Source: JAJPXI01 sp045602885
GTDB taxonomy: Bacteria > Bacillota > Clostridia > Oscillospirales > Oscillospiraceae
NCBI GenBank assembly: GCA_045602885.1
Contig: JAZSCJ010000094.1
Coordinates: 1 to 15,028, forward strand
Length of the DNA stretch: 15,028 nt
Direction of reading: 5' to 3'
A program made the position numbers and the translations under genes. A model generated the notes under the pieces. It had not been told where the DNA came from, ran no database searches, and saw only the letters and a program-made list of their open reading frames with translations. Of this stretch, positions 1 to 4,802 are shown in pieces (within the stretch, counting starts at the first letter, position 1; every line of letters starts with the position of its first letter).

Positions 1-255
1 CAAAATCTCGGCGGCCTTGTCGGCGTCGCCCTGCTCGGAGTAGACCTGCGCCAGACTGATGTAGGCCAGTTCCTGCTTGGGGTCGATTTCAATGGCGGCG
101 GTAAAGGCGATGATGGCCTCTTCGTAATTGCCCTCGGACAGGTAGCGCAGACCCAGATCGTACTGCTCCTGCCACGTGGTCATCTCGGTTTTGCCACAGG
201 CACATAAACTCAAACATATTATTATCGTGATACAAAAGGATACGTACTTTTTCAT
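1..255 (-). CDS. TPR-repeat lipoprotein, N-terminal part (runs off the left edge)
   Basis: Eighty-five codons are visible from the ATG at 253-255 to the window edge, so the C-terminus is missing. The protein opens with a lipoprotein signal: basic MKKY, a hydrophobic stretch, and a lipobox L17-C18-A19-C20, so it should be lipid-anchored at C20 on the outer face of the membrane. Residues from about 28 onward read as tetratricopeptide repeats (W-QEQYDLGLRYLSEGNYEEAI, then AAIEIDP and AYISLAQVYSEQGD), a fold that usually mediates protein contacts. The start has a purine-rich ribosome site (AAGAGAG) about 7 nt upstream. It follows the YD-repeat gene by about 20 nt on the same strand, so the two are probably co-transcribed. 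Its role is unknown; the class is clear, the partner is not. Confidence 0.85.
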   Translation of the reverse strand, partial: MKKYVSFCITIIICLSLCACGKTEMTTWQEQYDLGLRYLSEGNYEEAIIAFTAAIEIDPKQELAYISLAQVYSEQGDADKAAEIL

Positions 256-275
256 GTTTGTTCTCTCTTTCGGCT

Positions 276-716
276 TTAATGTTCGATTTCTTCACGAACT
301 GTACCATCGGAATTATAGAAGATCTCTTTGTTCCAACTGCCGTCGCTGTTGCGGATGATCTTTTTAAGCAACGTGCCTTCACTATCATAGCAAAGGAGTT
401 CGTTTTTTGGGGTGGTTACTTCTCTGGCTTCAAGCGATCCGGAAGCGTTATACCAACATTGTGTAACGTTTCCGTGCTCGTCTGCTCCTTCATAAATGTA
501 ATAGCCAATTAAACTTCCTTCAGCCGAGTAAGAGCTGTATTTCACAAGCTCACCGGCATCATTGTACTCATAGGTACCGTAATGAGACAGTACGTTTTCA
601 TTGCTGTAGAAGCTCTCTTTTATCAGCTTGGCACTTGCATCGTAATCCAAAAGCCAGTAACCGTCTGCGGCATCCTTGCGCTCTGTTTTTGGATACCCCT
701 CAATGACTGTATCGTG
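276..716 (-). CDS. YD/RHS-like repeat protein, 5'-truncated (broken gene)
   Basis: Reading leftward to the TAA at 276-278, about 145 codons show repeated units of the form Y-x3-G-x-L-x(n)-Y, for example YNDAGELVKYSSY, YSAEGSLIGYYIY, YNASGSLEAREV, YDSEGTLLKKII and YNSDGTVREEIEH. This is the pattern of YD/RHS-like repeat proteins, usually secreted or surface-bound in Clostridia. No start codon, ribosome site or signal peptide is present. The frame stays open to 1064, but from about 700-717 upward it only mirrors the opposite-strand HtrA gene and loses the repeat pattern. The right boundary given here is therefore the estimated break, not a start. It lies about 20 nt upstream of the TPR lipoprotein gene and probably formed an operon with it. 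Base composition is visibly richer in A+T than the pyr region. Function unknown. Confidence 0.7.
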   Translation of the reverse strand, partial: HDTVIEGYPKTERKDAADGYWLLDYDASAKLIKESFYSNENVLSHYGTYEYNDAGELVKYSSYSAEGSLIGYYIYEGADEHGNVTQCWYNASGSLEAREVTTPKNELLCYDSEGTLLKKIIRNSDGSWNKEIFYNSDGTVREEIEH

Positions 717-1493
717 ACGAATTCTCACGTTATAAAAGATGCCAAACGCATTCGCGTTACATTTTATGATGGGAAGGAAACAATGGCTGTTCTTGTGGGG
801 AGCAGCGATGAATATGATATTGCGGTGCTGCAAACTGATGTAACCGGTCTTGTGCCTGTGGTTCTGGGTGATAGTAGTCGCATTCAAGTGGGAGATCCGG
901 TGCGAGTGATCGGCAGCCCCTTGGGGCAATTGGCATTTTCGATGGGGGGCGGCATGATTTCCAGTGAAGCCAGATCCATTGAGATTGGTGGGACGTTGCG
1001 AAATATGATACAAACCGATGCGCCCATTAATCCGGGGAATTCCGGTGGGCCGCTGTTCAATCAATCGGGTGAGTTGATCGGTATTGTGGCCGCAAAATAT
1101 ACTACGTATTCCAATGAATTGTTGGAAGGGTTGGGGTTTGCGATTCCGATCGATGATGTGAAAGAACTCTTGGAGGACATCGTTGCAAAGGCGGCAACGC
1201 GCAGTCGTGCCTATCTGGGCGTTACACCGGAAACTTTAGATGCAAGTCAAGCTCAGCGGGCGGCGCTGACGGATGGGATCTATCTTTTGAATATCGACGA
1301 TGAGGGGCCCGCCGCAAAAGCAGGATTGCTTCCCGGCGATGTGATTACTTCGGTGGATGGTATTCGCGTAAAGTCGACCGAAGAGCTGGCAGAGGCACTG
1401 AGTTTCTATGCCGGTGGTGATACAGTAAACGTGGGTTATTTCAGAAATCGTGGGGTACATACGGTTAAAGTAACACTGGGATCGGAATCTTGA
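711..1493 (+). CDS. HtrA/DegP-type serine protease with PDZ domain, 5'-truncated (probable pseudogene or chimera)
   Basis: From 711 the frame encodes IVTNSHVI, the segment around the catalytic His (codon 726-728), then DEYDIAVL with the catalytic Asp (816-818) and NPGNSGGPL with the nucleophile Ser (1041-1043). A PDZ domain follows from about 1206 (RAYLGVTPE to the GDVITSVDGIRV loop). HtrA proteins normally have a cytoplasmic segment or signal, a membrane anchor and the first beta-strands before the catalytic His; all are missing here. The frame is open back to an ATG at 582, but that stretch is antisense to the YD-repeat gene, lacks a ribosome site and does not resemble HtrA. Without the first half of the N-terminal beta-barrel the protein is unlikely to fold as an active protease, although all three triad residues are present. 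The intact homologue would be an envelope quality-control protease. The identity is secure; whether the break is biological is not. Confidence 0.85.
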   Translation: MVTNSHVIKDAKRIRVTFYDGKETMAVLVGSSDEYDIAVLQTDVTGLVPVVLGDSSRIQVGDPVRVIGSPLGQLAFSMGGGMISSEARSIEIGGTLRNMIQTDAPINPGNSGGPLFNQSGELIGIVAAKYTTYSNELLEGLGFAIPIDDVKELLEDIVAKAATRSRAYLGVTPETLDASQAQRAALTDGIYLLNIDDEGPAAKAGLLPGDVITSVDGIRVKSTEELAEALSFYAGGDTVNVGYFRNRGVHTVKVTLGSES

Positions 1494-1548
1494 GATTATT
1501 CTATTCGATTTGGTGCCAGAATTGTACGATACAAATTTGCCATAAAAC

Positions 1549-1585
1549 GAACCTATCCCGACCTGTAAAAAGTCGGGATAGGTTC
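1549..1585. terminator. Bidirectional terminator hairpin between htrA remnant and STAS-like gene
   Basis: Perfect 14-bp inverted repeat, 1549-1562 with 1572-1585, around a 9-nt loop. On the minus strand the stem is followed by GTTTTAT, and the loop itself is T/A rich. It lies between two convergent genes (ends at 1493 and 1612), so it probably ends both transcripts. The U tract is short in the plus direction. Confidence 0.8.
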
Positions 1586-1611
1586 AATGCTTTATATGGA
1601 GAGGAGGGGGG

Positions 1612-2007
1612 TTAACCGAGAATGCCCGCGATCCAGGCAAGGGCATCTTCTTCCTTATTGAAGTGGCCTTCCTGAATCTGAGCGTTGGACTGCTTCTGGT
1701 GTTCCTTGGCCTGTGCGGCGGTGAAGAACGCGCCGCGGTCAATGAAGGCCATGGCCTTGCAGCCGGCCGCAGTAAGCTGCTTATGAAGGCTGACCAGCTC
1801 CTGGCTGACATCGGGCGTGACCGGAGACATCTTGCTGATGTCAACGATGTAAGCCCAGCCCAGAGTCTTCCAGGCCGAAGCGGAACTGACCAGCGTATTG
1901 GTCAACCACTTGACTTCTTCGGCGTTGGTAGAACCAACGGCGCCGGACTTCAGAATACGCTTTCCGGGAATGGATTCGACGGTTTGTGCGCCATGGGTCA
2001 ATTTCAT
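1612..2007 (-). CDS. Small conserved protein, possible STAS/SpoIIAA-like fold
   Basis: The product is a 131-residue soluble protein with no signal peptide or membrane segment. The ATG at 2005-2007 is preceded by AAAGGAT about 11 nt upstream. The layout suggests an alternating alpha/beta domain: a hydrophobic strand (WAYIVDISKMS, about residues 52-62), a helix (SQELVSLHKQL), a second strand (CKAMAFIDRG) and a C-terminal helix (EEDALAWIAGIL). This resembles STAS or SpoIIAA-like proteins of about 120-130 residues seen as single genes in Firmicutes, where the strand-helix-strand core binds partner proteins or small ligands. I do not recognise a specific family, and there is no partner anti-sigma factor next to it. 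It is monocistronic, with a very strong promoter at 2051-2079 and a terminator at 1549-1585, which implies steady high expression. The fold call is an inference. Confidence 0.75.
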   Translation of the reverse strand: MKLTHGAQTVESIPGKRILKSGAVGSTNAEEVKWLTNTLVSSASAWKTLGWAYIVDISKMSPVTPDVSQELVSLHKQLTAAGCKAMAFIDRGAFFTAAQAKEHQKQSNAQIQEGHFNKEEDALAWIAGILG

Positions 2008-2050
2008 AACAGTTACACATCCTTTTTAAATTTGTTGCGAATTTAATAAC

Positions 2051-2079
2051 ATATTACAAAACTTTGCATATTTTGTCAA
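2051..2079 (-). promoter_or_regulatory. Sigma-A promoter for the STAS-like gene
   Basis: On the minus strand, TTGACA (2074-2079), a 17-bp spacer and TAATAT (2051-2056). The -35 is perfect and the -10 has five of six consensus bases. It lies about 45 nt upstream of the ATG at 2007. Confidence 0.85.
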
Positions 2080-2166
2080 TAGTGGAAAAATTTCTTTTTC
2101 AAATTAGGGAAAGAATTGTGCAAATTTTTCAAAAGAGATGCGTATGAAATACTGCGAGAATAAGAA

Positions 2167-2200
2167 AAAACATCCTCAGACGTAAGTCTGAGGATGTTTT
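2167..2200 (-). terminator. Rho-independent terminator of the tRNA operon
   Basis: Perfect 15-bp stem, 2167-2181 with 2186-2200, with a 4-nt loop, followed on the minus strand by a run of T residues (TTTTTTCTTA, including the end of the stem). It starts one base after the CCA end of tRNA-Cys. Confidence 0.9.
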
Positions 2201-2201
2201 C

Positions 2202-2275
2202 TGGAGGTGCCACCCAGATTTGAACTGGGGGTGGAGCTTTTGCAGAGCTCTGCCTTACCACTTGGCTATGGCACC
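2202..2275 (-). tRNA. tRNA-Cys (GCA)
   Basis: A complete 74-nt cloverleaf on the minus strand. The acceptor stem is GGTGCCA/TGGCACC, the discriminator is T and CCA is encoded. The anticodon arm is GAGCT-CTGCAAA-AGCTC, giving anticodon GCA. The T-arm carries GTTCAAAT. U73 fits a cysteine tRNA. It is the last gene of the five-tRNA operon. Confidence 0.96.
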
Positions 2276-2296
2276 ATATTGAAATTTATGCGGTAA

Positions 2297-2345
2297 TCCA
2301 AAAGAAATGCGAAAGACTTTTGTGGTCATTCGCATTTCTTTTGGA
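2297..2345 (-). repeat. 17-bp perfect inverted repeat overlapping the 3' end of tRNA-Gly
   Basis: Arms 2297-2313 and 2329-2345 pair perfectly around a 15-nt loop. The right arm includes the discriminator and CCA of tRNA-Gly (2342-2345). No U run follows on the minus strand (next bases TTACCGC), so it is not a typical intrinsic terminator. It could be a processing signal or a partial terminator in the tRNA precursor. Confidence 0.75.
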
Positions 2346-2417
2346 GCGGGTGACGAGGCTCGAACTCGCTACCTCCACCTTGGCAAGGTGGCGCTCTACC
2401 AGATGAGCTACACCCGC
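2342..2417 (-). tRNA. tRNA-Gly (GCC)
   Basis: A 76-nt cloverleaf on the minus strand. The acceptor stem is GCGGGTG/CACCCGC, the discriminator is T and CCA is encoded. The anticodon arm is CCACC-TTGCCAA-GGTGG, giving anticodon GCC. The T-arm carries GTTCGAAC. Its last four bases lie inside a 17-bp inverted repeat (2297-2345). Confidence 0.96.
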
Positions 2418-2423
2418 ATAAAC

Positions 2424-2449
2424 TCCCCACAAATTTGCATTTATGGGGA
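2424..2449 (-). repeat. Hairpin between tRNA-Phe and tRNA-Gly
   Basis: Arms 2424-2434 and 2439-2449 form an 11-bp stem with one G-U pair (in the minus-strand RNA) and a 4-nt loop. It begins two bases after the CCA end of tRNA-Phe. No U run follows, so a processing or stabilising role is more likely than full termination. Confidence 0.6.
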
Positions 2450-2451
2450 AG

Positions 2452-2527
<76 letters not shown>

Positions 2528-2530
2528 ATA

Positions 2531-2607
<77 letters not shown>

Positions 2608-2610
2608 ATA

Positions 2611-2686
2611 TGGTGGGAACAACAGGGCTCGAACCTGTGACATCATGCTTGTAAGGCATGCGCTCTCCCAGCTGAGCTATGCTCCC
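2611..2686 (-). tRNA. tRNA-Val (TAC)
   Basis: A 76-nt cloverleaf on the minus strand. The acceptor stem is GGGAGCA/TGTTCCC, the discriminator is A and CCA is encoded. The anticodon arm is CATGC-CTTACAA-GCATG, giving anticodon TAC. It is the first gene of the tRNA operon, about 35 nt downstream of the -10 box. Confidence 0.96.
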
Positions 2687-2720
2687 CTGTTGCGACGCCT
2701 TTTGGTCAGGCGACTTGGTT

Positions 2721-2749
2721 ATTATACTAAAACCGAAATGGAATGTCAA
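2721..2749 (-). promoter_or_regulatory. Consensus sigma-A promoter of the five-tRNA operon
   Basis: On the minus strand, TTGACA (2744-2749), a 17-bp spacer and TATAAT (2721-2726): a perfect match in both boxes and in spacing. It drives Val-Asp-Phe-Gly-Cys and is back to back with the hprK promoter at 2776-2804. Confidence 0.93.
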
Positions 2750-2775
2750 CAAGAAATTCAAAATATTTTCGCTTA

Positions 2776-2804
2776 TTGCCAAAGAGGTGAAAAACGGTTA
2801 TACT
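2776..2804 (+). promoter_or_regulatory. Probable sigma-A promoter of hprK
   Basis: TTGCCA (2776-2781), a 17-bp spacer and TATACT (2799-2804). The predicted start of transcription, near 2811, leaves a leader of about 50 nt before the favoured TTG codon at 2861. Confidence 0.65.
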
Positions 2805-2860
2805 GAAAACAAGAATACCTTGAGCCGGGAAAATTTATGGTTCGGAAAGAGGGATGCCCG

Positions 2861-3808
2861 TTGGAAAACCGCTATCACGTCCTCTTGGGCAATATCGTTC
2901 AAGAATTCAATCTGGAAGTGATCTATGCGCCGGAGGGATTCGAGAACATAAAAATCAAGACCGAAGATGTCAACCGCCCCGGGCTTCAGTTGGCCGGCTT
3001 TTTTGACTATTTCGTGCCGCAACGCATCCAGCTGATCGGAATGGTAGAAACGACCTATCTGAGCAAGCTGTCCAATGAGGAGCGCCTGCGCAGCGTGGAC
3101 CAGTTGTTTTCCTGGGATATCCCAGCCATCATTTTTGCACATGGGCTGGAGATTTTTCCGGAGTGTCTGGAAATGGCCAAGAAGCATGGCCGGACCATTT
3201 TGCGCACCACCGAAACGACATCTTATATTATGTCGGCCATCATTGCCCATCTGCGCAATATGCTTTGTCCCCGTATCACGCGCCATGGCGTATTGGTCGA
3301 GGTTTACGGCGAAGGCATTTTGCTTATGGGTGAATCGGGCGTGGGTAAGAGCGAGACTGCCATTGAATTGGTCAAGCGCGGCCACCGTCTGATTGCCGAT
3401 GATGCCGTGGAGATTCGCCGCATCAGCAAAGAAAAGCTGCTGGGCACAGCACCCGAATTGATTCGCCACTACATGGAGCTGCGTGGCATTGGTGTGGTCG
3501 ATGTACATCGCCTGTTTGGTATGAGTTCCATCCGAAAAGAGGCTACCATTGATATGGTCATCAATCTGGAGCCGTGGCGGGATGACGCCGTTTACGATCG
3601 ACTGGGAGTGGACGAGCAGTTCATCGATATTTTGGATGTAAAGCTTCCGACCCTTACAATCCCTGTAAAACCGGGACGAAATCTGGCAGTTATCCTGGAA
3701 GTGGCGGCCATGAACAACCGCAACAAGAAAATGGGCCACAATGCGGCTCTGGAGTTTACTGAGCAGATCAACCGCCATTTTGAGAAGGCAAGTGCCGGCG
3801 AAATTTGA
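2861..3808 (+). CDS. hprK: HPr kinase/phosphorylase
   Basis: A bifunctional cytosolic sensor enzyme. It phosphorylates Ser46 of HPr (or Crh) using ATP or pyrophosphate and reverses the reaction with phosphate, controlling carbon catabolite repression. With the TTG start the protein has 315 residues, the usual length. The N-terminal domain is followed by the catalytic H142 (TRHGVLVEVYG), the Walker A loop GESGVGKS at 157-164, the acidic pair in LIADDAVEI (180-181), the family signature MELRGIGVVDV at 205-215 and the PVKPGRN loop near the C-terminus. TTG at 2861 is chosen because AAAGAGGG lies 7 nt upstream and the protein then begins LENRYHVLLGNIVQEFNLE, as in homologues. An in-frame ATG at 2837 adds eight residues but has only a weak GGGA upstream. 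It has its own promoter and terminator, so it appears to be a single-gene unit, without the lgt often found beside it elsewhere. Confidence 0.95.
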   Translation: MENRYHVLLGNIVQEFNLEVIYAPEGFENIKIKTEDVNRPGLQLAGFFDYFVPQRIQLIGMVETTYLSKLSNEERLRSVDQLFSWDIPAIIFAHGLEIFPECLEMAKKHGRTILRTTETTSYIMSAIIAHLRNMLCPRITRHGVLVEVYGEGILLMGESGVGKSETAIELVKRGHRLIADDAVEIRRISKEKLLGTAPELIRHYMELRGIGVVDVHRLFGMSSIRKEATIDMVINLEPWRDDAVYDRLGVDEQFIDILDVKLPTLTIPVKPGRNLAVILEVAAMNNRNKKMGHNAALEFTEQINRHFEKASAGEI

Positions 3809-3828
3809 AAAACATAGTGAAGCATTGG

Positions 3829-3867
3829 GCGTGAGTGTCATAATATGGCACTCACGCTTCTTTTTTG
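3829..3867 (+). terminator. Rho-independent terminator of hprK
   Basis: A 12-bp stem, 3829-3840 with 3846-3857 (one G-U pair), with a 5-nt loop, followed by TTCTTTTTTG at 3858-3867. It lies 20 nt after the hprK stop codon. Confidence 0.92.
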
Positions 3868-3875
3868 CTTGCATT

Positions 3876-3903
3876 TTGCCGAAAGATGGAATATAGTTAC
3901 TAA
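3876..3903 (+). promoter_or_regulatory. Candidate promoter of the riboswitch-folT transcript
   Basis: TTGCCG (3876-3881), a 16-bp spacer and TACTAA (3898-3903). It would start RNA at about 3909-3910, exactly where the riboswitch P1 helix begins. Neither box is perfect; position is the main support. Confidence 0.45.
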
Positions 3904-3908
3904 AAACA

Positions 3909-4031
3909 GGCAGAGTAGGAATGTGCGTGTGTAGGAAAGCCATGCTTTCGTTTAGTGCCGACGGGACGGGGAGTTGTCCGCCGGACGAAAGGCCCAAAGG
4001 GGCTGCAGTGCAGATTCCGCATCCCGCTGCC
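3909..4031 (+). promoter_or_regulatory. Tetrahydrofolate (THF) riboswitch aptamer upstream of folT
   Basis: The sequence resembles the THF riboswitch class in order and in motif. P1 is GGCAG (3909-3913) with CTGCC (4027-4031), followed by AGTAG. P2 is GGAAT (3918-3922) with ATTCC (4014-4018), extended by TGC/GCA beyond a G-G mismatch. Then come TTTAGTG (3951-3957), a P3-like arm from CCGACGGGAC with GTCCGCCGG, the conserved GACGAAAGGC, and a short hairpin (GGCCC-AAAG-GGGCT). The 3' side GCAGTG...ATTCCGCATCC closes the fold. The gene that follows is a folate transporter component, as expected. An additional hairpin, about 3933-3949, sits between P2 and TTTAGTG. The assignment is by remembered motif and context; a covariance-model search would settle it. 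Confidence 0.85.
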
Positions 4032-4048
4032 GCAGATCGGGTGTGGTT

Positions 4049-4101
4049 CCTCCCTTTGTGCGGCAATTCCGGCTGACCGGACTGCCCAAACAAAGAGGAG
4101 G
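4049..4101 (+). promoter_or_regulatory. Shine-Dalgarno sequestering hairpin (riboswitch expression platform)
   Basis: CCTCC (4049-4053) is complementary to GGAGG (4097-4101) and CTTTG (4054-4058) to CAAAG (4091-4095), with A4096 bulged. The stem buries the ribosome site of folT, 7 nt before its ATG. Pairing of this kind suggests translational control by the upstream aptamer, most simply with folate bound meaning translation off. The direction of the switch is an inference. Confidence 0.7.
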
Positions 4102-4108
4102 CATTTTT

Positions 4109-4711
4109 ATGCACATTTATCACACCCCCTTTTCCGCGGCCTACTGGAGGCAGGCAACGGCAGATTTCAAAAATCTGCGCAAGTTGGTTTTTTCCGCGCT
4201 GATGATTGCCGCCTGTCTGGCGCTGTCCTACATCCCATCAATTCCCATTACCGATGGAGTGCGCGTGACCTGGGGCTTTCTCGCCCGATCTCTGTGTGCG
4301 CTGGTGTGCGGCCCGGTCAATGCGCTGGTGTTCGGACTGGCGGAGGATACCGTATCTTTCCTGATCAACCCCAAAGGGGCGTATTTCCCGGGCTATGCGT
4401 TGACCACGATGTTGGGAACGCTGATTTATGCGCTGTTTCTCTATCGTACCCGGGTGACCGTACTGCGCATCTTTCTGGCCAAGTTGATCACCAATGTACT
4501 AAACGTCTTTTTGGGCTCGCTCTGGAGTGCCATCCTGTTGAGCAAGGGATATATCTACTATATGTCCACCAGTCTGGTAAAAAACGCCGTGATGCTTCCG
4601 GTGCAGACAATTATGCTGGTGGTGCTGTTTGCGGCGCTGTTGCCCATCATGCGCAGAATGGGCATCATCCCCAATCAATTGGGGGAGAAAGGGAGAATCA
4701 CCTTTTTCTAA
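4109..4711 (+). CDS. folT: Folate-family ECF transporter substrate-binding (S) component
   Basis: A 200-residue integral membrane protein with about six hydrophobic segments, the usual size for an energy-coupling-factor S component. The N-terminus YWRQATADFKNLRKLVFSAL and the central FLARSLCALVCGPVNALVFG, with a following glycine and Pro-Gly-containing segment (INPKGAYFPGYAL), are typical of the folate (FolT) S-component family. It would bind folate or a derivative at the membrane and dock with a shared EcfA-EcfA'-EcfT module, which is not in this window. The ATG at 4109 is preceded by AGAGGAGG (4094-4101), the site masked by the upstream hairpin. The open frame continues upstream to 3974, but that part lies inside the riboswitch and should not be counted. 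Family is firm; substrate rests on riboswitch context and similarity. Confidence 0.9.
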   Translation: MHIYHTPFSAAYWRQATADFKNLRKLVFSALMIAACLALSYIPSIPITDGVRVTWGFLARSLCALVCGPVNALVFGLAEDTVSFLINPKGAYFPGYALTTMLGTLIYALFLYRTRVTVLRIFLAKLITNVLNVFLGSLWSAILLSKGYIYYMSTSLVKNAVMLPVQTIMLVVLFAALLPIMRRMGIIPNQLGEKGRITFF

Positions 4712-4712
4712 G

Positions 4713-4738
4713 GATTGCAGGAATTTCAATCGCTTTTT
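4713..4738 (+). terminator. Weak candidate terminator after folT
   Basis: A 5-bp stem (GATTG 4713-4717, CAATC 4727-4731) with a 9-nt loop, followed by GCTTTTT. It is short and may only slow polymerase, but the next gene has its own promoter. Confidence 0.3.
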
Positions 4739-4739
4739 G

Positions 4740-4768
4740 TTGCGGTTTGCCTTGAAGTTGGGTATAAT
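4740..4768 (+). promoter_or_regulatory. Sigma-A promoter of the 560-residue membrane protein gene
   Basis: TTGCGG (4740-4745), a 17-bp spacer and a perfect TATAAT (4763-4768). The ATG follows 34 nt after the -10 box. Confidence 0.7.
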
Positions 4769-4802
4769 CTGAGTACGTATCCCGTCAGAAAAGGAGCATC
4801 GT

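Noticed and set aside
582..710. N-terminal extension of the HtrA frame from an ATG at 582
   Set aside because: This stretch is antisense to the YD-repeat coding region, has no ribosome site and does not resemble HtrA sequence. Its hydrophobic look is a by-product of the opposite strand.
1522..1534. Small palindrome TTGTA-CGA-TACAA as a possible operator
   Set aside because: Only 5-bp arms in an A+T-rich gap after the htrA stop codon, and no promoter nearby.
2798..4123. Long leftward open frame (441 codons) antisense to hprK
   Set aside because: It covers the hprK promoter, coding region, terminator and the THF riboswitch. Its composition (many His, Gln, Gly) is what the opposite strand of a G+C-rich gene gives, and no ribosome site is seen.
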